NCBI GenBank assembly: GCA_963822765.1
Contig: CAWGJL010000012.1
Location: forward strand, 186,001 to 250,000
DNA from: Palsa-504 sp963822765
GTDB taxonomy: Bacteria > Actinomycetota > Actinomycetes > Streptosporangiales > Streptosporangiaceae
Reading direction: 5' to 3'
Length of the DNA stretch: 64,000 nt
Shown one piece after another: positions 25,178 to 33,860 of this stretch. A program made the translations under genes and the position numbers. Each line of letters opens with the position of its first letter. The stretch's first letter is position 1. The notes below the pieces were generated by a model that saw only the letters and a list, made by a program, of their open reading frames with translations, was not told where the DNA came from and did not search any database.

Positions 25178-26332
25178 ATGAGCGGCGCTCTCATCCCGGC
25201 TGGCGGGTCGCGCGAGCTCGTTCCGGGCCGGATCAAGCCGATAGCGGTCGCCGGGTTCGCCGTGATCGTCGTGGGCGGGACGCTGCCGGGATACCTGAGC
25301 GCCCCGGCCGCGGCGGTCGCGGCCGGGGTCGCGGTCGCGGCGGCCGCGGTGCTGGTCTACGTGCCCCGGCTGCCGTTGCTGGCCGCGGCGGTGGCCACCG
25401 CCGGCCTCGCGGTCGAGGCCGACGGCTTCTCCAGCGAGATCAGCTGGCTCGCGGCGTGCCTGCTGGCCGGCTGGTGCGTGATCGTGGTCAGCCAGCGGAC
25501 CGGGCTGATCTACTGGGCCGCCATCATGATCTTGTTCACGGTCGAATGGCTGTGGATCAAGCCCGATCCCGGCTGGGCCGCCTGGCTGGGGGGCAGCACC
25601 GTGACCGTGCTGTGCGCGCTGTTGATCCGGCACCAGATCGACCTGAACGCCCAGCTGCGGGCGGCCCAGGCCGGGCTGGCCGCTCGCGCCAGGACCGCCG
25701 AACGCAACCGCATCGCCCGCGAACTGCACGACGTCATCGGGCACACCCTGGTGGTCTCCCTGCTGCACGTGCAGAGCGCGCGGCTGGCCGTGGAGCACGA
25801 CCCGGCCGACGCCGCCCGGGCGCTGGCCGAGGCGGAGCGGCTGGGCCAGGAGTGCCTGGCCGAGGTCCGGATGACGGTCGGGCTGCTCCGCGAGGACGAC
25901 GGCCCCGGCGCCGGCGAGGCGGCCACCGCGCCGCTACCGGGGGTCGAAGCGCTGCCCGCGCTGGTGGAGCGGTTCCGGTCGGCGGGCGCGGACATCACCC
26001 TCAGCGTGCAGGGCGATACCGGCGGCCTGCCCGTCACCACGGGCCTGGCCGTGTACCGCATCGCGCAGGAGGCGCTGACCAACGCGGCCAAGCACGCGCC
26101 GGGCCGCACGACCGCGGTCCAGCTCAGCGTGGACGCCGGGCGGGTGACGCTCACCGCGGACAGCTCCGGCCCGCCGGGCAGCGCGGCCAAGCCGGGCACC
26201 GGCCTGGGGGTGGTCAGCATGCGGGAGCGGGCCGAATCGCTCGGCGGGACCTGCGAGGCGGGCCCGGGCGGCCGGGGCTGGCTGGTACGCGCCGCGCTCC
26301 CGCTCGACGTGCCGCCGCGGGCGGCACCGTGA
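25178..26332 (+). CDS. Sensor histidine kinase (HisKA_3/NarL type)
   Basis: 384 residues. Four to five hydrophobic helices fill residues 20-150 with hardly any extracellular loop, so it probably senses within the membrane or through the neighbouring exporter. The dimerisation/phosphoacceptor box 'ERNRIARELHDVIGHTLVV' carries His184. The HATPase_c domain shows an N-box 'AQEALTNAAKHAPGRT' and a G-box 'GTGLGVVSMRERAESLGG'. It starts 31 bases after the ABC permease and overlaps the response regulator by four bases (GTGA). Confidence 0.93.
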   Translation: MSGALIPAGGSRELVPGRIKPIAVAGFAVIVVGGTLPGYLSAPAAAVAAGVAVAAAAVLVYVPRLPLLAAAVATAGLAVEADGFSSEISWLAACLLAGWCVIVVSQRTGLIYWAAIMILFTVEWLWIKPDPGWAAWLGGSTVTVLCALLIRHQIDLNAQLRAAQAGLAARARTAERNRIARELHDVIGHTLVVSLLHVQSARLAVEHDPADAARALAEAERLGQECLAEVRMTVGLLREDDGPGAGEAATAPLPGVEALPALVERFRSAGADITLSVQGDTGGLPVTTGLAVYRIAQEALTNAAKHAPGRTTAVQLSVDAGRVTLTADSSGPPGSAAKPGTGLGVVSMRERAESLGGTCEAGPGGRGWLVRAALPLDVPPRAAP

Positions 26333-26979
26333 TCCGGGTCCTGCTGGTCGACGACCAGGAGCTGGTGCGAACCGGGCTGCGGGGCATCTTGCGCGAGGCG
26401 TTCGGCTTCGCGGTGGTGGGCGAGTGCGCCGACGGCCGGGGGGTACCCGCCGCGGCGGCGGCCCTGGCCCCGGACGTGGTCCTGATGGACGTGCGGATGC
26501 CGTTCGTGGACGGCGTGCAGGCCACGCGTGAGCTGCGTCGCCGCCAGGACAGCCCGCCGGTGCTGGCCCTGACCACGTTCGACGACGAGGAAGTGCTGGC
26601 GGGCATGCTGCGGGCCGGCGCGGCCGGCTTCGTGCTCAAGGGGGTGCCCGCCGAGGACCTGCAGCGGGCGGTCCGCGCGGTGGCCGAGGGCGGGGCCTGG
26701 CTCGACCCGGCGGTCACCGCACGGGTGCTGGCCATCTACCGGTCGGCGGCGCCGGCCGCCGCCAGCGCACCTGGTCTGGACGCCCTGACCAGCCGCGAGC
26801 GCGAGGTGCTGGCGCTCATCGGCCGGGGCAAGACCAACGGCGAGATCGCGGCCGGGCTGTTCGTCAGCGAGGGAACGGTCAAGACGCACATCAACCACAT
26901 GTTCACCAAGCTGGCGCTGCGGGACCGGGCCGCGGCGGTGGTGTTCGCCTTTGACCATGACCTGGTGACGCGCGACTAG
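26329..26979 (+). CDS. NarL/FixJ-family response regulator
   Basis: 216 residues from a GTG inside the kinase stop codon. The receiver domain has 'IRVLLVDDQELVRTGLRG' with the phosphoacceptor Asp54 in 'VLMDVRMPFVDG' and the conserved Lys in 'FVLKGVPAEDL'. The LuxR-type HTH is 'LTSREREVLALIGRGKTNGE' followed by 'VSEGTVKTHINHMFTKLAL'. It likely controls the upstream ABC exporter operon. The 3' end overlaps the convergent small membrane gene by four bases. Confidence 0.93.
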   Translation: MIRVLLVDDQELVRTGLRGILREAFGFAVVGECADGRGVPAAAAALAPDVVLMDVRMPFVDGVQATRELRRRQDSPPVLALTTFDDEEVLAGMLRAGAAGFVLKGVPAEDLQRAVRAVAEGGAWLDPAVTARVLAIYRSAAPAAASAPGLDALTSREREVLALIGRGKTNGEIAAGLFVSEGTVKTHINHMFTKLALRDRAAAVVFAFDHDLVTRD

Positions 26980-27185
26980 GACTTGCCGGCCGTCGCGCGG
27001 CGCAGCGACCAGCCGAGCGCGGCGAAGGCGGCCAGCGGGACCAGCCACCAGGCGTTGACCCCGGCCGCATGGACGAGCAATGCGGTGAGGGCCAGCGCGG
27101 CCACCATGATGGCGGCGACGTGCCAGTCGTCGCCGATCACGAAGTCGTACCAGAACGCCCCGAATGACTTCAGCGCCCGCAGCAT
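26976..27185 (-). CDS. Small two-helix membrane protein
   Basis: 69 residues with helices HVAAIMVAALALTALLVHAAG and WWLVPLAAFAALGWSL. It starts one base into the stop codon of the upstream transporter-like gene (TGATG), so it is translationally coupled and probably an accessory subunit of that protein. The N-terminus 'FGAFWYDFVIGDDWHV' is a pattern I have seen in small actinobacterial membrane proteins, but no function is known. Confidence 0.75.
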   Translation of the reverse strand: MLRALKSFGAFWYDFVIGDDWHVAAIMVAALALTALLVHAAGVNAWWLVPLAAFAALGWSLRRATAGKS

Positions 27186-27976
27186 CAGCTGGTCACCCCT
27201 TCTGTTTCTGTGAACGCGGCCTGGGGCCGGGCACCGGCCTCGCTGAGGCGGTGAGCACGCCGCATCCAGACGGCGTAGCTCAGTGACACGAGAGCCACGA
27301 CCGGCACGATCACCAGCAGCGCGCCGTCGTTGCCCGGCCAGGTCACCCCGGCGCCCTCGGCACCCCAGAATGTGCCGAACGAGGTGAGCATGATCCCGAC
27401 CGCGAACTTCAGCGCGTTCTCCGGCACCTTGGCCAGCGGGGCCCGGACCGCGATCCCGGCCACGGTCACCACCACTACGGCGATCGCGGCGCCCACCACC
27501 GCGGCACCCAGGTTGTGCTGGTTGCCCCCGAAGGTGATCACTATGAACACGACCTCGAGCCCCTCCAGCAGGACGCCCTTGAACGACAGGGTAAAGGCGT
27601 ACCAGTCGCTGACCCCGCGCTTGGCGACCTCGGGCGCGGCCTTGGCCGCGGCCACCTCGCGCAGGTAGGCGCTGGCCTCATCGTGCAGCGCCTTGTACCC
27701 GGCGGCCCGCAAGATGGCCTTGCGCAGCCACTGCAGGCCGAAGATGGCCAGCAGGGCACCCACGACGAGCCGGAGCGCGGTCAGCGGTAGCAGCGTTATG
27801 GTCGGGCCAAGCACGCCCACGATGGCGGCCAGCACGACCAGCGCCGCGGTCATGCCCTGGAAGGTGGACCGCCACTGGCGGGTCAGGCCCGCGGCGAGCA
27901 CGATCGTGAGGGCCTCGATGGCCTCGACCGCACACGCGACGAAGACGGTCAGCACGAGGGGAAGCGCGGCAGTCAC
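27185..27976 (-). CDS. COG4280-like putative membrane transporter
   Basis: 263 residues from GTG 27976 with AAGGAGA in front. Seven helices can be seen. Two acidic membrane motifs, 'VEAIEALTIVLAAGL' near residue 17 and 'LLEGLEVVFIVITFGG' near residue 135, look like an internal duplication. Such E-x-x-E motifs are reminiscent of the iron/lead transporter (FTR1) and of GDT1-like cation transporters, so metal-ion transport is plausible but not proven. It is divergent from a ChrB-like gene with only 33 bases between the starts and is coupled to the small membrane gene downstream. Confidence 0.65.
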   Translation of the reverse strand: MTAALPLVLTVFVACAVEAIEALTIVLAAGLTRQWRSTFQGMTAALVVLAAIVGVLGPTITLLPLTALRLVVGALLAIFGLQWLRKAILRAAGYKALHDEASAYLREVAAAKAAPEVAKRGVSDWYAFTLSFKGVLLEGLEVVFIVITFGGNQHNLGAAVVGAAIAVVVVTVAGIAVRAPLAKVPENALKFAVGIMLTSFGTFWGAEGAGVTWPGNDGALLVIVPVVALVSLSYAVWMRRAHRLSEAGARPQAAFTETEGVTS

Positions 27977-28009
27977 CGGGTCTCCTTAAACATCGGACAC
28001 AATGGTCGG
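27977..28009. promoter_or_regulatory. 33-base divergent intergenic space
   Basis: The starts at 27976 (minus) and 28010 (plus) are only 33 bases apart. AAGGAGA serves the minus gene. The plus gene has no ribosome site and a CACAAT close to its GTG that could be a -10 box, so a leaderless transcript is likely. One regulator bound here could control both genes. Confidence 0.4.
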
Positions 28010-28570
28010 GTGACCGACAAGACGGCCGAGAAATCCGAGAGTACTGGCTGGCTGGTACTTATCTACCGCATCCCGCCCGAGCCAACCCGGCTGCGCTCCA
28101 CGGTGTGGCGCCGCATCAAGAGCCTGGGCGCGATCTACCTGCAGAACTCGGCCGCCGCGCTGCCGGCCACCGCCGCCACCGAACGCGCCCTGCGCAAACT
28201 GCGCCGGGAGATCCTGGACATGTCCGGGACGGCGATCCTGCTGTCGTGCGACGTGCTGGCCGGGGAGTCCGACGTGCGCAACGCGTTCCAGGCGGCCAGG
28301 AACGACGAGTACGAGGAGATCGTGGACCGCTGCGAAGACTTCCTGCAGCAGGTGAAGAAGGAGTACACGGACAACCACTTCACCTACGCCGAGCTTGAGG
28401 AGAACGAGGTCGACCTGGTCAAGCTGCGCAACTGGTTCGCCAAGGTGCGGGAGCGCGACGCCTTCGACGCGGACGGCCGGCAGGCGGCGGAGAAGGCGCT
28501 TGATGAGTGCGAGCAGTCGCTGGAGGCCTATGCCGCCCGAGTGTACGCCGAGGAAGCGGAAGGCCAGTGA
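28010..28570 (+). CDS. ChrB N-terminal domain-like protein
   Basis: 186 residues from GTG 28010. 'WLVLIYRIPPEPTRLRSTVW' and 'RRIKSLGAIYLQNSAAALPA', followed by a long helical region with 'NDEYEEIVDRCEDFL', match what I know of the N-terminal domain of the chromate-resistance protein ChrB, a regulator or reductase partner of ChrA. The C-terminal ChrB domain is missing, as in many actinobacterial homologs. The divergent transporter-like gene may be its functional partner. The C-terminal half is rich in charged residues and probably coiled. Confidence 0.7.
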   Translation: MTDKTAEKSESTGWLVLIYRIPPEPTRLRSTVWRRIKSLGAIYLQNSAAALPATAATERALRKLRREILDMSGTAILLSCDVLAGESDVRNAFQAARNDEYEEIVDRCEDFLQQVKKEYTDNHFTYAELEENEVDLVKLRNWFAKVRERDAFDADGRQAAEKALDECEQSLEAYAARVYAEEAEGQ

Positions 28571-28797
28571 TGATCGGCCCCGTACCGCGCGCACCGCAGA
28601 CTCCTACTCGTGATTCGTCGTGATTGCAACCGCTGTTAGCTTATACCACTAACCCTCGTTAACGCTATTTTGTGACGAGTGCTTCATCCTCGCGTCAACT
28701 TCTGGACAGCCTGCGCAGCGCATCATTCGGCGCACTGGTATCACGCACTCACCTGCACCATCGTGTACCCGCCGTCGTGACCCTGGGCTGGGCCAGC

Positions 28798-30369
28798 TTA
28801 GGCGCGCACGAGCAGGAAGACGGTCAGGCTTGGTGCGTGCCTGACCTCGCTGAGCCGGTAGTGCTGCTGCAGCAGGGCCGCCTGGGCCCGGGTTACCGCG
28901 GCGAACGGGCTGCGCGGGGAGCCGCTGGCCACGATCCAGATCCGCGGCTCGGCGGCTAGGCAGGCGGCCGGCTGCTGGCACGGGAGCGGGTACAGCCCGC
29001 GGGCCTGCGCGCCGGTCTCGGCGATGAACAGCTGACGCGGGAGCGGGGTGCCAGGCCGCAGGTCCCGGGCTAGGTAGTACTCCAGGCCGTAGCCGATCAT
29101 CAGCCACTTGTCCTCGCCCGCCTGGCTCTGGTACACGATGCCGTCGCCGGGCCGCTCCTGGCGCGCGACGACCTGGGCCGCCTGCTCGTAGCCCTGGTAG
29201 GAGCCGCCCCGGCCGACCGGGTAGGTGGACCAGTCGTGCGCGCCGGGCGCCCGGATCACCTGCTGGTCCCCCGCGCCGAGGATGGCGATGACGACCAGGC
29301 TGGCCACCGCGATCTTCAGGTCGAGCCTGCTCAGCGCGATCCCGGCCAGCACCGCCCAGGCGCCGACGGTGAGCAGCAGGTACCGGGGGAAGAAGTACGA
29401 GTACGGTCCCTGGGAGGCCAGCCAGACCGCGGCCACCGGCAGGACCGCGATGGCGGTCATGAACGCGGCTCGCTGCCAGGCGACCGCCCACGCCAGCACG
29501 GCCAGCACGATGAGCGCGGTCGCGACCGAGGTGGAGTAGAACAGGTTCCGCCCGAAGATGGAGAACGCGGCCAGGTCCAGACCCGGCTGGGGTATCCACT
29601 TGACCTGGTTAGCGGCCTGGGCGGACCCGAGGACGACCAGCGGCAGGCAGGCGGCCAGTCCCGCTGCCGCGGCCGCCGCGAACCAGAGCTGGCGGCGGTC
29701 CCGGTCCTGGTGCCAGCGCAGCGCCACCCCGGCGGCGTGGCCGGCCACGACGGACAGCGCGACCAGGTCGATGTAGCCGAGCAGGGCCAGGCATGCCGCG
29801 TAGGCCACCCACCGCCGCGCCGACGGCCGGTCCAGGGCGCGCAGCAGCAGCAGGGTGGCCGCCATGGCGGCCAGCACCTCGAGGGAGTAGAACCGGACCT
29901 CCTGGGCGAACCGGGACACGCTCGGGACCAGCGCGAACACCAGCCCGGAGTACAGGCCGGCCCGGGTGCCCGCCAGCCTGCGGCCGACCGCGGTGACGCA
30001 CGCCGCCGCGCCGGCCATGGCCAGCACCGACAGGGCGCGCATGGCGTCTACCGAATCCCCGAAGGCCGAAATCCAGACGTGCAGCAGCAAGTAGTAGGCC
30101 AGCTGGGTGGCTCCGGTGTGCCGGGCGGTCCCGATCAGGCTCGACAGCGGCCGGGTCCCGAACGACCAGCTGGACAGCTCGTCCCGCCATAGCTCAGGCC
30201 GGCCGACCTGGTAGAAGCCCAGGACCAGGGTGAGCAGGGCGGGCCAGCACCACGGCGGCACCCGCAGGGCCAGGCCGCGGGCCGCGGTTCCGGCCGCGGC
30301 GACCCGGTCCTCGCTCACCTGGGGCAGCACAGGAGCCGGACGTTCCCGCAGGTATCCGACTACGGTCAT
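28798..30369 (-). CDS. Polytopic glycosyltransferase, GT39/GT83-like
   Basis: 523 residues with about eleven helices and a C-terminal extracytoplasmic domain of about 130 residues. The first loop after helix 1 carries 'RPELWRDELSSWSFG', the acidic DE motif of GT-C transferases that use polyprenyl-phosphate sugars (dolichyl-phosphate-mannose mannosyltransferase type). The loop 'SRFAQEVRFYSLEVLAAMAA' matches the conserved R-Y/F region of this group. The acceptor (protein, lipid or polysaccharide) is unknown. It is followed upstream on the same strand by a second gene of the class across a 126-base gap. Confidence 0.8.
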   Translation of the reverse strand: MTVVGYLRERPAPVLPQVSEDRVAAAGTAARGLALRVPPWCWPALLTLVLGFYQVGRPELWRDELSSWSFGTRPLSSLIGTARHTGATQLAYYLLLHVWISAFGDSVDAMRALSVLAMAGAAACVTAVGRRLAGTRAGLYSGLVFALVPSVSRFAQEVRFYSLEVLAAMAATLLLLRALDRPSARRWVAYAACLALLGYIDLVALSVVAGHAAGVALRWHQDRDRRQLWFAAAAAAGLAACLPLVVLGSAQAANQVKWIPQPGLDLAAFSIFGRNLFYSTSVATALIVLAVLAWAVAWQRAAFMTAIAVLPVAAVWLASQGPYSYFFPRYLLLTVGAWAVLAGIALSRLDLKIAVASLVVIAILGAGDQQVIRAPGAHDWSTYPVGRGGSYQGYEQAAQVVARQERPGDGIVYQSQAGEDKWLMIGYGLEYYLARDLRPGTPLPRQLFIAETGAQARGLYPLPCQQPAACLAAEPRIWIVASGSPRSPFAAVTRAQAALLQQHYRLSEVRHAPSLTVFLLVRA

Positions 30370-30495
30370 TGGCGATCATCCACTCGGCTCGGCACCCTCT
30401 GTGCGTGGCCAGCCTAAAGTGGGGTCCGGGGCGTCCCGGCCGGAAAACGCCCTATGTCACAGACACGTCACATCTGCCGGTCATCGGCCCCGGAC

Positions 30496-32166
30496 CTACC
30501 CTTTGCGGATGTAGAGCCCGCCCTGCGGGACATCGCCCGCGCCGAGGTTGGCACCGGGCAGGCCGATGAGCCTGAAGTGCGTTTCGAAGTAGGCGTGCAG
30601 TGCCGGGGTCCACGCGATCCGCGCTCCGGTGTAGCCGTTGTTGCCGATCAGCCACACGTACCGGGCCTGCTCGAACGCCTGCTGCCAGACCTGCGTGTCG
30701 GCCTGCAGGACCCCGGGGCCGGCCACGAAATCCTTGCCGTGCGTGGTGGCGATCAAGGTGCCCACGGTGTCGACGATGACCGGGCAGCCGGGCGAACTGG
30801 CACTGAACCGGCCGATCACGACCGTGGCCGCGGCCGTGTCGGTCAGGACGCAGGCGCCGGGCGGGATCAGCGCGCTGGCCGCGGACAGATCCCGGGCCGG
30901 GTACAGCGTGGTCACGACGATGTAGCCGTCGGCCGCGCCCATCGCGGCGACCAGGAGCGCCGCCACCACCCCGGCACAGGCCCGTACCCAGGCTCGCGGC
31001 TTCTTGACTGGTTGCTCGGCCGACGGTCGCCGGGCGGCCACGAGCCGGCCGGCGGACAGGCCGACCAGGACGGCCAGGAAGGGACCGGCGAAGGCCGCGT
31101 AGTGGACGTACCACTCCGACGGCGAGAACAGCATCCCGGTCACCACGAAGGTGCAGATCAGCGCGTACCAATCCAGGGCCGTGGCCCGGGACCCGGCTCG
31201 CCGGCCGCGTAGCCAGGCGAGGACCACCAGCAGGAGCAAGACGCCGGCCGCCGTGGCCCCGGCCCAGATCCCCGGGTTCACGCCCACGCTGGACAGCCCG
31301 ATGACGCCGGTGATGTCGGCCAGCCGAGGGGGCGCTCCCACCCGCCCGTGCGTCGCCTGGACCAGCTCGGAGACGAATACGGTCCGTCCGAAACCGTTCG
31401 GGGCCAGGGCCAGGAAGGGCAGGCACGGTACGCCGATCCCGACCAGGAACCCGCCCGCGAACTGTACGCGGCCGCGCCGCGCACGCAGGCAGAACAGCCA
31501 CGCCACCAGGGCCGGGAGGACAGCCCAGATCTTGACCGCGGCGGCGAAGCCGAAGCAGACGCCGGCCCAGAACACGCGCCGGGACCGGTGCTCGCCGCTT
31601 GCGTCCCGGTGGCCTGCAAGATGGTCGCCGTCGAACAGGAGCACCGCTCCCAGCAGGCAGAACAGGTTCAGCCAGGGCTCAAGGAACAGGGACTGCGAGG
31701 CGTTCAGCGCGGCCGGGTAGACCGCGTACACGCCGCTGGCCACGCCCGCGGCCAGCGAGCCCCGGTGCCGGACGAGCAGGCCGGCCAGGACCACATTGGC
31801 GGTGTCCGCGCCCACGGTGAGCACCCGGGACGCGGCCAGGGCCCAGGCGCTGCCGAACACCTTGCCGCCCAGCGCAGCCGGGACCATCAGCAGCATGGAG
31901 CCGGGCGGCTGCACCATGGCGAAATCGCGGTACGGGATCACCCCGTCGGCCAGGCGCAGCGCGTTGCCGATGTACACCCCGTCGTCGTACTGGGTGAACC
32001 CGGTCAGGTAGCCGGGCCGGGTCAGCTGGAAGATCCGCAGGCCGAGGCCGAGCAGCGCGGCCATCGTGATGATCACGCCGGGGCGCCGCGCCCAGGCCGG
32101 CCGGGAGGCCAGATGCGCGGGGACCATGCGCGTACCGGCTGTCCCGGTAGCAGGCGGCATGCCCAC
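30496..32166 (-). CDS. Polytopic glycosyltransferase, GT39-like
   Basis: About 556 residues; GTG 32166 and ATG 32160 are both possible starts. After a basic N-terminus the first loop has 'LTGFTQYDDGVYIGNALRL', the GT-C acidic pair (YDDGVY), and then 'IPYRDFAMVQPPGSMLLMVP', typical of GT39/PMT-like transferases. About ten helices are followed by a soluble C-terminal part of about 140 residues. Together with the gene at 28798 it suggests surface glycan or glycoprotein assembly. The two proteins are related in plan but not close in sequence. Confidence 0.8.
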   Translation of the reverse strand: MGMPPATGTAGTRMVPAHLASRPAWARRPGVIITMAALLGLGLRIFQLTRPGYLTGFTQYDDGVYIGNALRLADGVIPYRDFAMVQPPGSMLLMVPAALGGKVFGSAWALAASRVLTVGADTANVVLAGLLVRHRGSLAAGVASGVYAVYPAALNASQSLFLEPWLNLFCLLGAVLLFDGDHLAGHRDASGEHRSRRVFWAGVCFGFAAAVKIWAVLPALVAWLFCLRARRGRVQFAGGFLVGIGVPCLPFLALAPNGFGRTVFVSELVQATHGRVGAPPRLADITGVIGLSSVGVNPGIWAGATAAGVLLLLVVLAWLRGRRAGSRATALDWYALICTFVVTGMLFSPSEWYVHYAAFAGPFLAVLVGLSAGRLVAARRPSAEQPVKKPRAWVRACAGVVAALLVAAMGAADGYIVVTTLYPARDLSAASALIPPGACVLTDTAAATVVIGRFSASSPGCPVIVDTVGTLIATTHGKDFVAGPGVLQADTQVWQQAFEQARYVWLIGNNGYTGARIAWTPALHAYFETHFRLIGLPGANLGAGDVPQGGLYIRKG

Positions 32167-32292
32167 GCCTAGCCCCGCCTTCCCGTCCCTGCCTTCTCAG
32201 GCCTGCATCTGGTCAGGATCTGCTTGCTGATGGTAGTGGGTCACGGTTACCAGGAGGACCGGAACCCTAGCACATGCCCTACGATCAGCAGG

Positions 32293-33789
32293 ATGACGGT
32301 CACTCTGCTTACCAGCCAGTCAACGCCGACGGCCACCGATGCGGACGCCCTCGTGATCGGGGTGTTCCAGGGCGCCGACGGCCCGGTCCCGGCCCCGGAT
32401 ATCGATGACATCGACCTCATGGCCGGCCTGACCGCGCTCGGCGCGACCGGCAAGCCGGAGGAGCTTACCAAGCTCCCCACCGGCGGGCGCCTGACGACCC
32501 CGGTCGTGGTGGCCGTGGGCCTGGGTGCTGCCCCGGGCACCGCCCAAGACCCGGCAGAGCGTCTGTCTTACCTGGAACGGCTGCGGCGCGCGGCCGGAGC
32601 CGCGACCCGCGAGCTCACTTCGGGCCGGGCCCGGCGGATCGCCGTCGCCCTGCCGGCCGGCGAGCCGGACGAGGCCGAGGCGGTCGCGCTCGGCGCCCTG
32701 CTCGGCGGGTACGCGTTCCGCCGGTACCGGACGGCCGGTGCCGTGACCGGTGACTCCGAGGTCATCGTGCACACCGCCCAGGACGCCGCCGCGGGCCGGG
32801 CCAGGATCCTGGCCGAGGCGATGACCCTGGTCCGTGACCTGATCAACACCGCGCCGGCGCACATGGTCCCGGCGGACCTGGCCGCGGTGGCCGAGCAGAC
32901 GGCTGACGCGAGCGGCCTGGGCGTGCAGGTCCTGGACGAGAAGGAGCTGGCCAAGGAGGAGTACGGCGGCATCCTGGCGGTGGGCATGGGCTCGGCGCAC
33001 CCGCCACGGCTGGTCCGCCTCTCGTACACCCACCCGGAGGCCACCAGCACCGTGGTCTTCGCGGGCAAGGGGATCACGTTCGACTCCGGCGGCCTGTCGC
33101 TGAAGCCGCCGAAGGCCATGGAGACCATGAAGGCGGATATGAGCGGCGCCGCGGCGGTGCTGGGCGCGCTCCAGGCCATCGCCGCGCTCGGCCCGGTGGT
33201 GAACGTGGTCGGCTACCTGCCGCTGGCCGAGAACATGCCCGGCGGCGCGGCCCAGCGGCCGTCGGACGTCATCACCATCTACGGCGGCAAGACCGTGGAG
33301 GTGCTGAACACCGACGCCGAGGGGCGGCTGGTGCTGGCCGACGCGCTGGCCCGCTCGGGCGCCGACACACCCGCGCTGCTCATCGACGTGGCGACCTTGA
33401 CCGGAGCGGCCACCGTGGCCCTCGGCAACCGCACGGCCGGCGTGATGGCCACCGACGAGTCGCTGGCCGCGCAGATCTCCGAGTCGGCCAAGCGGGCCGG
33501 CGAGGCGATGTGGCCGATGCCGCTGCCCGAGGATCTGCGGAAGGGGCTCGACTCGAGCGTCGCGGACATCGCCAACGTGTCCGGGGACCGGGCCGGCGGC
33601 ATGCTGACCGCCGGGCTGTTCCTGCGCGAGTTCGTACCGGACGGCGTCCGCTGGGTTCATCTGGATATCGCCGGGCCCGCCTTCAATGACGGCGGCGCTT
33701 ACGGGTACACCCCCAAGGGCGGTACCGGGGCGGCCGTCAGGACTCTGGTGCAGGTCGCGCTGGACGTGGCCGACGGCGCGCTTGCCTGA
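32293..33789 (+). CDS. pepA: Leucyl aminopeptidase (M17)
   Basis: 498 residues from ATG 32293. It is a cytosolic hexameric enzyme with two metal ions that removes N-terminal residues. The C-terminal catalytic domain shows 'VFAGKGITFDSGGLSLKPP' (metal-binding Lys and Asp), 'METMKADMSGAAAVLGALQA' and the signature 'NTDAEGRLVLADAL' near residue 345 with metal-ligand Asp and Glu and the catalytic Arg. The N-terminal macro-like domain is divergent, as usual. It leads the backbone block pepA-lpdA-sucB, 71 bases before lpdA. Confidence 0.95.
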   Translation: MTVTLLTSQSTPTATDADALVIGVFQGADGPVPAPDIDDIDLMAGLTALGATGKPEELTKLPTGGRLTTPVVVAVGLGAAPGTAQDPAERLSYLERLRRAAGAATRELTSGRARRIAVALPAGEPDEAEAVALGALLGGYAFRRYRTAGAVTGDSEVIVHTAQDAAAGRARILAEAMTLVRDLINTAPAHMVPADLAAVAEQTADASGLGVQVLDEKELAKEEYGGILAVGMGSAHPPRLVRLSYTHPEATSTVVFAGKGITFDSGGLSLKPPKAMETMKADMSGAAAVLGALQAIAALGPVVNVVGYLPLAENMPGGAAQRPSDVITIYGGKTVEVLNTDAEGRLVLADALARSGADTPALLIDVATLTGAATVALGNRTAGVMATDESLAAQISESAKRAGEAMWPMPLPEDLRKGLDSSVADIANVSGDRAGGMLTAGLFLREFVPDGVRWVHLDIAGPAFNDGGAYGYTPKGGTGAAVRTLVQVALDVADGALA

Positions 33790-33860
33790 TTCCGGGACGG
33801 CCCTGCGGGTAGCAGGTGGAATGATTGTGACTTGGTAAGGCGATTAAGGAGGCTCAAGCG

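Noticed and set aside
25510..27048. Minus-strand frame opposite the two-component genes
   Set aside because: Shadow; the kinase and regulator motifs are on the plus strand.
32320..33660. Long minus-strand frame opposite pepA
   Set aside because: Antisense shadow; pepA carries all M17 motifs.
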